NCBI RefSeq assembly: GCF_014279995.1
Contig: NZ_CP047935.1
Location: 1,633,494 to 1,697,493 of the forward strand
Length of the DNA stretch: 64,000 nt
Direction of reading: 5' to 3'
From: Synechococcus sp. BIOS-E4-1
GTDB lineage: Bacteria; Cyanobacteriota; Cyanobacteriia; PCC-6307; Cyanobiaceae
Below the pieces are notes generated by a model. That model was not told the origin of the DNA. It saw only the letters and a list, made by a program, of their open reading frames with translations, and ran no database searches. Position 1 is the first letter of the stretch; every line of letters starts with the position of its first letter. Position numbers and translations under genes: made by a program. Below, in pieces: positions 8,603-19,000 of this stretch.

Positions 8603-9539
8603 CGGATTTGATCCTCGCCAGGGAGGCCCCGGAGTAGTACCTGCCGAGGATCTCGTTGAATCGAAGCCCCTGCTGAGCCAGCTCCTGAGCACCATGCTGA
8701 CTCATGCTTGCACCGAGATGTCCATGCGCTTCATCGGAGATCTCCTGTGTGGAGGCATACAACGACTCAACCAGTCCACCCTTGAAACTCAACACCAGTC
8801 CCCGTGTCGCTTCAGTGGCCTGGATCGTTGACGAGCTGCTGCTGGTTCTTCCTGCGTAAGCCTGCCAGCGAGTCGTGTCTCCGAGGTTCCAGTCGTTGCT
8901 GGCGGGTCGGAGCATGTGTACGAGGCCGTAGGAGCGTGCGGCTACGGCCTGGGCCTTGAGCGCTTCCCCATTCCAGTGGCTTGGCATTTCAGCTCCCACA
9001 ACGGAGGCCACATAGCGTTCGAGGTTGATCTGGTTGATCGCGAGCCATCCCTTTCCCCTGTTGAGCAGGTGAATCGTTCCTTCATAGGCACGACCATTCA
9101 CCAGCACCGATCCGCCGGTACTTCCGCAGCTGAAAAGACCTGTGGTGGCCTGGGTGAGCATCCCATTGAGAACACCTGGCTGAATGGGAGTCCCACCCTG
9201 CGTTCTGCAATCCGCTCCATCCTGGGTACTGACCTTCCTTAACGGGCGCTGACTCAACAGGGCAATGCGCACCTGGGGATCAACGCTCTCACTCGGCGCT
9301 GGCACAGCAGGGACAGATCCGGCTGAAGGATCCAATCCTTGCTTCTCAGCTCGCTGGGCCGCTTGGAGCGGCTGCTTCTCGCTGTCGAGTTGAGCCTGAT
9401 CATCAAACAGTGCGCTGAGAAGAGCCTCTGTGTCTTGGCTCGCTGTGTTGAACCGCCCGGCACTGGTGGACCAGGCAATCAATGCGGCCAGACCCGCACT
9501 CGCCGTCAAAGTCAGCAACAGTGGTCGAACGAGACGCAT
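8595..9539 (-). CDS. SpoIID/LytB-domain protein
   Basis: Probable cell-envelope protein of 314 residues. The N-terminus carries a membrane signal (LLLTLTASAGLAALIAW). The SpoIID/LytB domain occupies about residues 135-300, with INLERYVASVVGAEMPSHW and GEALKAQAVAARSYGLVHM; the conserved Glu in GAEMP corresponds to the catalytic residue of SpoIID lytic transglycosylases. Known relatives cut or help cut peptidoglycan glycan strands denuded of peptides; a cyanobacterial role in wall remodelling is inference. It is divergent from the SDR gene with 24 bases between starts, and the downstream adenylyltransferase overlaps it. Confidence 0.85.
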   Translation of the reverse strand: MRLVRPLLLTLTASAGLAALIAWSTSAGRFNTASQDTEALLSALFDDQAQLDSEKQPLQAAQRAEKQGLDPSAGSVPAVPAPSESVDPQVRIALLSQRPLRKVSTQDGADCRTQGGTPIQPGVLNGMLTQATTGLFSCGSTGGSVLVNGRAYEGTIHLLNRGKGWLAINQINLERYVASVVGAEMPSHWNGEALKAQAVAARSYGLVHMLRPASNDWNLGDTTRWQAYAGRTSSSSSTIQATEATRGLVLSFKGGLVESLYASTQEISDEAHGHLGASMSQHGAQELAQQGLRFNEILGRYYSGASLARIKSDG

Positions 9540-9563
9540 ACCCGCTGAGACGGAGATGGAATC

Positions 9564-10292
9564 ATGCCTGAAATCTGCTCCGAAAGCTGGCAGGGACGAG
9601 CTTTGGTGGTTGGAGGCGGCGGAATCGGGCGGGCATTGAGTTCGGAACTGGCACGCCGCCAGCCGTCACTGCTGGTGACGCTGGCGACCCGCCAACCCTT
9701 GTCAGATCGGGAGTGGAGCGTTGACCTGCAATCCCCGGACAGTCTCAGCCAACTGACCGAACAACTCAGTGATGACTCCCATCCTCTGAGGGTCGTGATC
9801 AATGCGACAGGGCGTCTCCACAGTCCCTCCTATCAACCTGAAAAACGGCTGCAACATGCCGAACAATCAGCTCTGCTGGATTCTTTCGCCATCAACGCAG
9901 CCGGACCTCTGCTGCTTGCCAAGTCAGTCGAGCCTGTTCTGAACAGAGACACGCCCTTTCATTTCGCCAGCCTGAGTGCCAGGGTCGGCAGCATCGGCGA
10001 TAACCGCAGCGGCGGCTGGTACGCCTATCGCGGCGCCAAGGCAGCACAGAACATGATGCTGCGCTGTCTGAGTCTCGAGTGGGCGCGACGTCTGCCGCTG
10101 GCGACGGTGACTCTTCTGCACCCTGGAACGACAGACACAGCCCTTTCGAAGCCCTTTCAGAGCTTTGTACCCAAAGAGAAGCTGTTCAGCCCTGAAAGGG
10201 CAGCAAGGCATCTTCTGGATGTCCTGATGCAGCAGACACCATCCGACACCGGTCGATTTCTCGCCTGGGATGGTCAGGCCATTCCCTGGTGA
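9564..10292 (+). CDS. Short-chain dehydrogenase/reductase (CsgA-like)
   Basis: NAD(P)-dependent oxidoreductase of the SDR superfamily, 242 residues. The glycine-rich cofactor loop is VVGGGGIGRALS near residue 14. A VINATGRLH segment replaces the NNAG motif. The catalytic serine region is HFASLSARVGSIGDN and the YxxxK pair is in YRGAKAAQNM, followed by VTLLHPGTTDT. This arrangement resembles C-factor (CsgA)-like SDRs; the substrate is unknown. Its 3' end overlaps the convergent DUF2237 gene by 19 bases. Confidence 0.87.
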   Translation: MPEICSESWQGRALVVGGGGIGRALSSELARRQPSLLVTLATRQPLSDREWSVDLQSPDSLSQLTEQLSDDSHPLRVVINATGRLHSPSYQPEKRLQHAEQSALLDSFAINAAGPLLLAKSVEPVLNRDTPFHFASLSARVGSIGDNRSGGWYAYRGAKAAQNMMLRCLSLEWARRLPLATVTLLHPGTTDTALSKPFQSFVPKEKLFSPERAARHLLDVLMQQTPSDTGRFLAWDGQAIPW

Positions 10293-10681
10293 GCATGCTT
10301 TTTCAGGATCTCCAGGGGAATGATCTCAACGGTGCTGGATTCGGTGGAGTCCAGGAGAACAGGCGGAGCCATCCCATCCTCATGGGCTTCCTTCCAGCGA
10401 GGGGCACACACACACCAGTGATCTCCAGGCTGAAGACCAGGGAAACCAAACTCGGGCATCGGAGTGCTCAGATCATTGCCTTGGGCCCTGCTGTAGCTGA
10501 GAAAGCTTTCCGTCATCACGCAGCAGACGCTGTGACGTCCGAGATCCCCCACATCTGTTCGACAGTGTCCATCTCTGAACCATCCGGTCATTGGTTGACA
10601 GCTGCAGACCTCCAGAGGCTTACCTAGAACGTTCAGATCAATGGCCTGGACTTCGTTTTGGGGCGATGTTTCAGAGCTCAT
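10274..10681 (-). CDS. DUF2237 family protein
   Basis: Small soluble protein of about 135 residues whose sequence follows the DUF2237 family: NVLGKPLEVCS, TGWFRDGHCRTDVGDLGRHS, VCCVMTESFLSYS, RAQGNDLSTPMPEFGFPGL and WCVCAPRWKEA. The many conserved cysteines suggest metal or redox chemistry, but no function is established to my knowledge. The open frame extends 18 codons upstream to 10735; I prefer the ATG at 10681 because the family begins shortly before the NVLG motif and the extension looks random. Confidence 0.88.
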   Translation of the reverse strand: MSSETSPQNEVQAIDLNVLGKPLEVCSCQPMTGWFRDGHCRTDVGDLGRHSVCCVMTESFLSYSRAQGNDLSTPMPEFGFPGLQPGDHWCVCAPRWKEAHEDGMAPPVLLDSTESSTVEIIPLEILKKHAHQGMA

Positions 10682-10792
10682 TACGCCATGCAATCCACGA
10701 GGAGTCTGCCGAAGGAGTGGCACATTGCGCGACAAGATGGTTGACGGATCCAGGGGGCGAGGCGTTAAAGGTCAATCAGTTATGCCTCCTCG

Positions 10793-11023
10793 ATGGATTG
10801 GGAGTTCACTGAAGACGCAGCGTTCCTCGCCCTCTGCGACGCCTTCCGCGAGAGCGGGGAATCCTCGGCGATTGAGTTCCTCGCCAATGGTGAAGGGGCA
10901 TTCCACTTTCAGGACCTGTCTCAGAATGCTGCGGGGGAGGGGATCGACCTCAGCGAATCCAGTGCCCTCGAGGAATTTCAACAGGAAGTGATCGACACGA
11001 TGGAGAAGCTCTGCCAGGAATAA
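10793..11023 (+). CDS. Small acidic conserved hypothetical protein
   Basis: A 76-residue, strongly acidic protein (MDWEFTEDAAFLALCDAF, then DLSESSALEEFQQEVIDTME). Predicted largely helical with no signal or membrane segment. I recognise it only as the kind of short hypothetical gene seen in marine picocyanobacteria. It has its own intergenic space and lies between the DUF2237 gene (divergent) and the DUF4090 gene (convergent). No clear ribosome-binding site precedes the ATG. Confidence 0.6.
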   Translation: MDWEFTEDAAFLALCDAFRESGESSAIEFLANGEGAFHFQDLSQNAAGEGIDLSESSALEEFQQEVIDTMEKLCQE

Positions 11024-11050
11024 TCCGCAGAGCTCCATCAGCGGCTTGGG

Positions 11051-11323
11051 TCAGCCGTAGAAGAAGCTGATCTCCTTAGCCTTCAGACCTTCCCATCCAG
11101 CATCGATCAGGCGCTGATTGAGCGTTGCCTGGTCGAAATGTTTAGCGCCAGTTCTGACCACCCTGTTGCGCATCGATTTTCGGACTCCACTGCGCTTGCG
11201 CTGGCCCTCAAGCGTCATCACTTCCCTGTAAAGCGTCAGCATCTGAGCAGGCAGAGGAGATCCATCCAGATCGATCCCTGCATTGATCGCCTCGTCGATG
11301 GCGCCGGGCCCACTGAGATCCAT
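11051..11323 (-). CDS. DUF4090 family protein
   Basis: Conserved cyanobacterial protein of about 90 residues with no assigned function. Recognised by GAIDEAINAGIDLDGSPLP, the basic stretch RSGVRKSMRNRVVRTGAKH, LNQRLIDAGWEGLK and the invariant-looking end KEISFFYG. I chose the ATG at 11323 (MDLSGPG); the longer frame would need a TTG at 11356. It sits 45 bases downstream of metH on the same strand and could be co-transcribed with it. Confidence 0.85.
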   Translation of the reverse strand: MDLSGPGAIDEAINAGIDLDGSPLPAQMLTLYREVMTLEGQRKRSGVRKSMRNRVVRTGAKHFDQATLNQRLIDAGWEGLKAKEISFFYG

Positions 11324-11368
11324 GGTGATGCGGTGAATGACAGCTGCAGTCTGCAACAGTGATTTGGC

Positions 11369-14300
11369 TCAGGCACTGAAGTAGCGGGCTTTGCTGTGCA
11401 ACGCCACCAGTGCCGTGGTGCTCTGTTCCGGGTGCAGCTGGTCACCTTCATCCATGCTCAGGCCGACTCGTTCAGCGCCCAGCCACAGCAGCTGTTGCCG
11501 TGAATCCGCCACGTTGGGACAAGCCGGGTAGCCGAAGGAGTAACGACTGCCCCTGTAGCGCTGAGCCAACACATCCCTGAGCTTCATATCCTCGGGATCC
11601 GCAAATCCGCATTCACGTCTCACACGGGCATGGGTCCATTCGGCCAGGGCTTCGGCCATCTGGACGGCCAGTCCATGGAAGAACAGGTAATCGCTGTAGG
11701 AGTCAGTCTCGAACAGCTGTTGAGCAAAGACTGACGCCTGTTCTCCCATGGTGACCGCCTGCATGGGCAGAACATCGCTGGGACCTCCGTCAACGAGGTC
11801 CCTGTAGAAGTCGGCGATGCAGTAGCGGTTGCCGCCACGCTGGCGTGGCAGTGAAAAGCGGCCAAGCTGACGTGATCCATCCTGGTCAAAGACCACGACA
11901 TCATTGCCCTCACGCCCGCAGGGGAAATAGCCATAGGCAACTGCAGGGTGCAGAAGGCTTTCATCGATTGCGCGTTCAAGCCAGGCCTGCAGAACGGGTT
12001 CTGCCTTGGCTTGCAGATCAGCCTCATAGTCCTCCCGTGACTGACCTTTGACCTTGCGCATCTGCCACTGACCGGCGAACAGAGCCTGTCGATCGAGATA
12101 GGCCATCACCTCCGGCAGAGGTATTTCAGCGTCTCCCTGCAACACCTTCGGACCCAGGAACGAAGGCTGAACAGCTGCTTCCTCAGGCACCGTTTCCGAT
12201 CGATCGAAACTGACAGGCACCGGGTCGACCTTGGCCTGCTTCAGCGTTTCGCTTGGCGTCGAATCATCGGTTGTTCCTGGCTCCGAGCTGGAACCCGATT
12301 CACCCCCAAGCGACAGGCCCTCGGGGGTGCCGTTGAGGAATCCCTTTTCGTTGTCCCAGGAATCGGATTGACGAGCATCAACGAAAGCATCCATGAAACG
12401 CAGATCGGTAAATGCGTCCCTGCCATAGAGAACCTTGCCGTTGTACACCTCACTGCAGTCCTTGTTGACAAACCTGGGAGTCAGAGCAGCACCCCCGAGG
12501 ACAACAGGAACGTTGATTCCAGCTTCATTGAATGCTGAAAGATTGTCTTTCATGAATGCAGTGGATTTCACGAGAAGTCCACTCATCGCTATGCAGTCAG
12601 CCTGATGTTTTTCTTGGGCAGCAATAATGGCACCAACGTCTTGCTTAATACCCAGATTGATCACCTCATAACCATTATTAGTGAGAATGATGTCAACAAG
12701 ATTCTTGCCGATGTCATGAACATCTCCCTTCACTGTGGCAATCAGGAATTTTGCCTTAGCCGACCGTTCGCCATCACTTTTCTCCATATGGGGTTCGAGG
12801 AAAGCAACCGCTGATTTCATGGTTTCAGCGGATTGCAAGACGAAGGGAAGCTGCATCTGTCCAGAGCCGAACAGTTCACCCACAACCTTCATTCCATCAA
12901 GAAGAAAGGTATTTACGATCTCAAGAGGTTTGTAGTTCTCAAGACCCTCATTCAACGCTTCCTCCAGACCGATCCGTTCACCGTCAATGATGTGCTGCTT
13001 GAGCCGCTCCTCAACGGGAAGATCAGCCAAAGATGGGCCTGAGGAGCGGGCATCCTTGGTGCTGACACCCTCAAAAAGCGTGGTGAGCTCTGTGAGTGGG
13101 TCATAGATGCAGACATCCCCGTCAAATCGTCGGGAATCGTTGATCAGATCGCGACAAACCTGCTGATGATCCTCCTCAATCTTGATCAGAGGCAGAATCT
13201 TCGCCGGAGAAACGATTGCGGCATCCATTCCCGCCTCACAGCAGTCGTGAAGGAAAACGGAATTGAGCGTAATCCTGGCCGCTGGTGAAAGACCGAAGCT
13301 GACGTTCGAGACACCGAGCAAGACGTGAACACCAGGCAGTTCACTACGAATTCGACGAATCGCTTCGATGGTTTCAATGGCATTGCGCCGATCCTCTTCG
13401 ATACCTGTAGAAATGGGCAGTGCGAGTGGGTCGTAAAATATTTCTCGAGCTGGAATACCAAACTCAACGGCATCTCTGTAAGCACGTTTTGCAATGGCGA
13501 CTTTTTTCTCAGCCGTTCGCGCCATGCCTTCCTCATCAATGGTGCCGACTACCACAGCTGCGCCGTAACGGCGAGCCAGTTCAAGCACCTTGAAAAAACG
13601 CTCATCGCCATCCTCATAGTTGGTGGAATTGAGGATGCATTTACCGCCGGCAACTTTCAGTCCGGCCTCCATTTTCTGCCACTCAGTTGAATCGAGCATC
13701 AATGGCAGATTCACATTGGTGACCACACGAGTCACCAGCTCATGCATATCTTTCTCACCGTCGCGTCCCACATAATCGACATTGACATCGAGCACATGGG
13801 CGTTCTCCTTCACCTGCCCCCGTGCAAGACCGACAAGACCATCCCAATCTTCTTCATTCAGCAAATCACGCACCTTTCTTGATCCGCTTGCATTCAGTCG
13901 CTCGCCGATGATCAGGAAGGAGTTGTCCTGGAAATACGGCGTAGCTCCATACAGCGAAGCTGCGGCCGGTTCGTAACCCAGCTGCTGTCGTTCAAGGTGA
14001 TGCGTCCTCACCTTCCTGTTGGCCGGTTTCAGTTCGTCGGAGATTTCAGAAAGCGCTTTGATGTGGGCCGGTGTTGTGCCGCAACAGCCACCGATGACCT
14101 GAACGCCAAGATCCTCAACGAAGTGCATGAGCTGCATTTTCAGCTCAATGGGGGTAAGTCGGTAATGGGCAACGCCGCCGATGTTCTCCGGAAGTCCGGC
14201 ATTGGGGATGCAGCTCACCACAAACGGCGAGTACTCGGCCAGATACTTGATGTGCTCCTTCATCTGCTCAGGACCGGTGGCACAGTTCAAACCGAGCACA

Positions 14301-14995
14301 TCGATCGGAAACGGTTCGAGAATCGAGACCACTGCTGCGATATCCGAGCCAACCAACATGGTCCCCGTGGTTTCCATCGTTACGGACACCATCAGTGGCC
14401 GTCGTTGCCCACTAGCGGCGAAGGCATCCTCAACGCCCTGCAGCGCTGCCTTGATCTGGAGCACGTCCTGACAGGTCTCGATGATGAACAGATCCACATC
14501 ACCGGCAATCAGACCTGCCGCCTGATCGCGGAAGGAGGCGCGCAGCGTGTCGAAATCAATGTGGCCAAGGGTCGGGAGCTTCGTGGTGGGCCCCATCGAA
14601 CCAGCCACAAAGCGCGGCTTCTCTGCGGTGCTGTATTCATCAGCCATCTCACGTGCCAGTTGCGCGGCACGCTTGTTGAGAACAAAAGCCTGATCCTCGA
14701 GGTCGTATTCCGCCAGCACCACGGACGCCGCACCGAACGTGTCCGTCTCGATCACATCACAACCTGCCTCCAAAAACTGGCGATGCACGGCCTGAACCGC
14801 GTCGGGACGGGTGATCACCAGGTTTTCGTTGCAGCCCTCGAGAACTTCACCGCCGAAATCAGCAGCAGACAGATCCATCTGCTGCAAGGAAGTGCCGGTG
14901 GCACCGTCAAACACCAGAACAGGACGACTGGGATCGTGCAGTCGCTTCAGGAAGCGTGATGATTCAGTGATGGATTTGGTCTGAACTGCCTGCAT
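11369..14995 (-). CDS. metH: Cobalamin-dependent methionine synthase
   Basis: Transfers a methyl group from methyltetrahydrofolate to homocysteine through methylcobalamin. All four modules are present in about 1208 residues. The homocysteine domain has zinc cysteines in LGLNCATGP and [11 protein letters not shown]. The pterin domain contains [18 protein letters not shown]. The B12 cap and Rossmann domains carry the cobalt-binding motif [14 protein letters not shown]. The C-terminal reactivation domain has [11 protein letters not shown]-type sequence near its end. A Ser/Thr/Glu/Pro-rich linker of about 60 residues ([15 protein letters not shown]) separates the B12 and reactivation domains. Two in-frame GTG codons precede the chosen ATG. 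The ilvE gene lies 83 bases upstream and cobN beyond it, so B12 supply and use are close together. Confidence 0.97.
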   Translation of the reverse strand: MQAVQTKSITESSRFLKRLHDPSRPVLVFDGATGTSLQQMDLSAADFGGEVLEGCNENLVITRPDAVQAVHRQFLEAGCDVIETDTFGAASVVLAEYDLEDQAFVLNKRAAQLAREMADEYSTAEKPRFVAGSMGPTTKLPTLGHIDFDTLRASFRDQAAGLIAGDVDLFIIETCQDVLQIKAALQGVEDAFAASGQRRPLMVSVTMETTGTMLVGSDIAAVVSILEPFPIDVLGLNCATGPEQMKEHIKYLAEYSPFVVSCIPNAGLPENIGGVAHYRLTPIELKMQLMHFVEDLGVQVIGGCCGTTPAHIKALSEISDELKPANRKVRTHHLERQQLGYEPAAASLYGATPYFQDNSFLIIGERLNASGSRKVRDLLNEEDWDGLVGLARGQVKENAHVLDVNVDYVGRDGEKDMHELVTRVVTNVNLPLMLDSTEWQKMEAGLKVAGGKCILNSTNYEDGDERFFKVLELARRYGAAVVVGTIDEEGMARTAEKKVAIAKRAYRDAVEFGIPAREIFYDPLALPISTGIEEDRRNAIETIEAIRRIRSELPGVHVLLGVSNVSFGLSPAARITLNSVFLHDCCEAGMDAAIVSPAKILPLIKIEEDHQQVCRDLINDSRRFDGDVCIYDPLTELTTLFEGVSTKDARSSGPSLADLPVEERLKQHIIDGERIGLEEALNEGLENYKPLEIVNTFLLDGMKVVGELFGSGQMQLPFVLQSAETMKSAVAFLEPHMEKSDGERSAKAKFLIATVKGDVHDIGKNLVDIILTNNGYEVINLGIKQDVGAIIAAQEKHQADCIAMSGLLVKSTAFMKDNLSAFNEAGINVPVVLGGAALTPRFVNKDCSEVYNGKVLYGRDAFTDLRFMDAFVDARQSDSWDNEKGFLNGTPEGLSLGGESGSSSEPGTTDDSTPSETLKQAKVDPVPVSFDRSETVPEEAAVQPSFLGPKVLQGDAEIPLPEVMAYLDRQALFAGQWQMRKVKGQSREDYEADLQAKAEPVLQAWLERAIDESLLHPAVAYGYFPCGREGNDVVVFDQDGSRQLGRFSLPRQRGGNRYCIADFYRDLVDGGPSDVLPMQAVTMGEQASVFAQQLFETDSYSDYLFFHGLAVQMAEALAEWTHARVRRECGFADPEDMKLRDVLAQRYRGSRYSFGYPACPNVADSRQQLLWLGAERVGLSMDEGDQLHPEQSTTALVALHSKARYFSA

Positions 14996-15078
14996 CACCA
15001 CTGATTCGGTCAGGTCATCCTAAGAAATGCTGGGATCAGAGCCCCGCTGCTGATGGCCTGAAATGGGACGCTGCTTGC

Positions 15079-15996
15079 TTAGCTCTCCATTTCGATGCGG
15101 GTGACCCAGTGGGCGTACTGCTCATCACGCCCCTCGGTGATCGCCACAAGCTTGGAACGGAGCGCTTCCATCAACGGTCTGTGGTGCGAGAGAATCGTTG
15201 ATTCCAGCTGGCGGATTGGACTGATCTTGGCCGCTGTTCCGGTCAGGAACACTTCATCAGCGATGAACAGCTCGGTCTTGTCGACCGGCCGCTCGATCAC
15301 CTCGATGCCCATGCCCTTGGCCAGTTCGATCACACTGGCCCGCGTGATCCCCTCGAGGATGTCCTGATCGACACCCGGGGTGATCAGCTGGCCGTCGCGG
15401 ACGATGAACAGATTCATGCCGCTGGCTTCACTCACCTTGCCGCGGGTGTTCATCAGCAGGGCTTCATCAAAACCGCTGGCGACAGCCTCCGACTTCGCCA
15501 GCGAGCTGGTGATGTAAGCGCCGCTGATTTTGCCTCGCAATGGTAAGGAGCGATCCTCCTGACGGGTCCAGCTGCTGATGCGACAACTCACTCCATCCGG
15601 AGAGAGATAGTCACCCAGCTCCAGGCCATAGATCAGAAAATCGGTCTCGATGTTGTGCAGTCTTGGCGCGATGCCGAGATCACTCGTGTACACGAATGGC
15701 CTCAGATAAATCGGTGTGGTGGGCTTATTGGCATGAAGTATGGCTGTGAGAGCTTCCATCACGGTCTCTTCAGCGAGCTCAGCCATCAACAGATGGGCGC
15801 TCTGAGACAGCCGACGGGCGTGACGGTCGGCACGGAAAAGGAGCATTCCTCCCGGTTTGACGGGATCAGGAATGGCCCGCATCCCACCGAAGGCTCCAGT
15901 GCCGTAATGCAATGCATGCGTCGCCACCGACACCTTGGCTTCCTCGAAAGGAACGCAGCGTCCCTGGAACCAGGCGTAGGGAAGGAACTGATGCAT
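15079..15996 (-). CDS. ilvE: Branched-chain amino acid aminotransferase
   Basis: PLP-dependent class IV aminotransferase of 305 residues catalysing the last step of Leu, Ile and Val synthesis. The PLP lysine is in RGKISGAYITSSLAKSEA and the family signature runs through EALLMNTRGKVSEASGMNLF. FLTGTAAKISPI near the C-terminus is also typical. It is upstream of metH on the same strand and divergent from cobN, with 72 bases between the start codons, so the promoters for both directions must be compact. I see no riboswitch in that space. Confidence 0.95.
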   Translation of the reverse strand: MHQFLPYAWFQGRCVPFEEAKVSVATHALHYGTGAFGGMRAIPDPVKPGGMLLFRADRHARRLSQSAHLLMAELAEETVMEALTAILHANKPTTPIYLRPFVYTSDLGIAPRLHNIETDFLIYGLELGDYLSPDGVSCRISSWTRQEDRSLPLRGKISGAYITSSLAKSEAVASGFDEALLMNTRGKVSEASGMNLFIVRDGQLITPGVDQDILEGITRASVIELAKGMGIEVIERPVDKTELFIADEVFLTGTAAKISPIRQLESTILSHHRPLMEALRSKLVAITEGRDEQYAHWVTRIEMES

Positions 15997-16068
15997 CGCT
16001 GAGGGTCCGTTGACCAGATCTTCTCACCCGTCAGTTCCAGATCGTCTTGTCCTCTGGAGAATGGGGAG

Positions 16069-19000
16069 ATGCACCGCCTAAGCAGCCTGCCAGGGGCCGA
16101 CATCGATGGGCCGATCTCCTACGTGGAGCAACCCTCTGCGCCGGTGATGTTTCTCACCAGCGCCAGCTCGGACATTTCCGCCCTGGCAAGAGTTCTGGAC
16201 AGGCCGAAGCAAGTGTTCTGGCAGAACAAGATCCGTGCACTGCCGCTCGATGCCCTCGACCATCCAGCCCAGATCGATCATTACCTGGCCGTCTGCACGG
16301 GCGAGACACAGCTGATCGTGATCAGATTGCTCGGTGGTCGCGGTCACTGGTCCTACGGCCTTGAGCAGTGCTGCTCATGGGGTTCACAACAGCCGGGGCG
16401 GCAGCTGCTTGTTTTGGCCGGAACTCCCGAACAGGACCGTGAACTGCATCCACTCAGCAGCCAGCCTGAGCCCTTCTGTGATGCCATGGCGCTGCTGTTG
16501 CGAGAAGGAGGAGCAGACAACCTGCAGCGTTGGCTCGACGGACTGCAATGGATTCTCGCCAGGGCAGCAGGCGCGGCATCTGCCACGGATCCACCCTCAC
16601 TGACGCTGACGGCCAGCCCCGATCCCGACCCCTACGACTGGCAGCATGAAGAGGGGCCGACAGTCGGCGTGCTTCTCTATCGCGCCCATCGCCAATCAGC
16701 GGATGTTCACTGGTGCGATGTTCTGCTCAAAGCCCTTCGAGCACGAGGACTGGCCCCTAAAGCACTCTGGGTGAGCAGCCTGCGTGATCCGGCCGTTCAG
16801 AGGGCTGTGAAGGACCTGTACCGGCAGCAGTCGGTGGAGTTGGTGATCACCTCCACATCATTTGCGTCTGTTCAGTTCTCGGAAGCAGGTCTTGGTGCAC
16901 CTCTCTGGGATGAACTGGATCGTCCTGTTCTGCAGATGCTGAGCTCCGGACGTTCCCGTGACCGTTGGCAGAAGTCCTTTCAGGGTCTTGATCCGATTGA
17001 TCTATCACTTCAGGTTGTTCTGCCTGAACTGGATGGTCGAATCACAACGCGCATTGGCGCCTTCCGCGAAGTGGACCACGCAGATGAGCGCTTGTGCACA
17101 GCGGTCAAACGCCTGGAGCCTGATATCGCCGGGCTGAGCTGGATTGCTGAGCACGCCAGGGCCTGGGTTGACTTGCGTTCCACTGAAGCCGAACAGCGTT
17201 CAATTGCATTGGTCTTGGCGAATTACCCCCTGAGGAACGGCCGCCTGGCCAATGGCGTCGGTCTCGACACGCCTGCCAGCTGTCTCAACATCCTGCACTG
17301 GCTTCGCAAGGACGGATTCGACCTGGGTGAGCAGCTTCTGCCTGAGGATCCTGATTTGCTGATCCAACAGGTTCTCAACGGTCGAACCAACGATCCGGAA
17401 AGTCACACCAGGCCACCTCTCACCTACCTGCCGCTTTCTCACTACCAGCGCTGGTGGACATCGCTGCCTGAAGCCGCCAGGTCGCCGATCCTGCAACGCT
17501 GGGGTGAACCTGAGACAGCGGTCGATCTTGAGCCTCACGGCTTCGCAATCCACGGACTGCGATTCGGACGTGTGGTTGTTCTGGTGCAGCCCAGTCGTGG
17601 CTATGACGCCGATCAGCTCAGTGATCTGCATTCTCCGGATCTTCCCCCTCCCCATCGCTATCTGGCGCAGTACCTCTGGCTGCGGGAAATCCACCACTGT
17701 CAACTGATGCTGCATGTGGGCAAGCACGGCAGTGCGGAATGGCTGCCGGGGAAGTCAGTGGGCCTCAGTCCGAGCTGTGCGCCTGCGCTCGCGCTCGGTG
17801 CCATCCCCCATCTCTATCCCTTCATCGTCAACGATCCAGGCGAGGGGTCGCAGGCCAAGCGTCGTGGTCATGCGGTGATCCTGGACCACCTCACCCCTCC
17901 CCTCGGCAGGGCTGGTCTGCATGGACCGATGCTGTCCCTGGAATCACTTCTGGATGAATACATCGAAGCGAGGCAACTCGGCGCCTCCCGATGCGATCAA
18001 ATCCAACAACAGCTGATCCAGCTGCTGATCGATCTGAACTGGCCTTCGGTTGAAAGAATCCTGGCGAACCAGAGCTCATCAGCAGAGATCGGTGACCTGC
18101 TCGAGCAGGTTGAGACCTACCTGTGTGAACTCAAGGAAGCGCAGATCAGAACAGGCCTGCATCGCCTGGGGGAGCATCCACAACCAATTCAACTGGCTGA
18201 GTTGTTGCTGGCGATCGCCCGCTCCCCAGCGTCCGATCGTCCTGGACTCACCCAGTGGATGAGCCGCAGTGTCGGCCTGGAATGCGATCCCTGGAAGGAC
18301 GAGGACGGAGCTTTGCTGTCCGATCAGGATCGGCAGATCCTGGAACGCCATGGCTGCCATCAGCCTCGGCGACTCAGTGATGCGGTGGAGTGGATCGAGA
18401 CTCAGGCCGAACAGCTTCTGCTGCAGCTGATCGACGTCGAAGAATCAGATCAGCATGAGCAGGCGAAACCACTGAACAAATGCTTTCAGCAACTGCTGAA
18501 CTCAGAAACCTTGCCTGGTCCACTCCAGTTCATCAAGACTGATCTCTGGCCCAGGTTGCAGCAATCGGCCAGTCATGAACATCAGGCCGTGCTGGCGGCC
18601 GCTGGCGGCCGTCGCATTGCCAGCGGACCCTCCGGTGCACCAACCCGTGGACGGGATGACGTTCTGCCGACGGGACGCAACTTCTATTCCGTGGATCTTC
18701 GTGGTCTGCCGACAGAAGCGGCCTGGGATCTGGGACGCCGCAGCGCGGAACAGCTTCTGGATCTCTACGAACTCGAGGAAGGGGAACCCCTGCGAAACCT
18801 GGCCTTATCTGTCTGGGGGACAGCCACCATGCGTAATGGAGGCGAAGACATCGCGCAGATGTTTGCCCTGCTCGGCGTGCGGCCCGTCTGGGATGGCCCG
18901 ACACGGCGCATGGTGGACCTCGAGCTCATCCCCTTGACTGTGCTGGAGCGACCGCGTGTGGATGTCACTCTGCGCATGTCGGGATTGTTCCGGGATGCTT

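Noticed and set aside
13997-14959. 320-residue open frame antisense to metH
   Set aside because: Composition is that of an antisense shadow and metH motifs are intact on the other strand.
15997-16068. Possible cobalamin riboswitch before cobN
   Set aside because: Only 72 bases between ilvE and cobN, too short for the conserved B12-box fold, and none seen.
18209-18218. HIP1 octamer GCGATCGC
   Set aside because: A single copy noticed inside cobN; no enrichment, as expected for marine Synechococcus.
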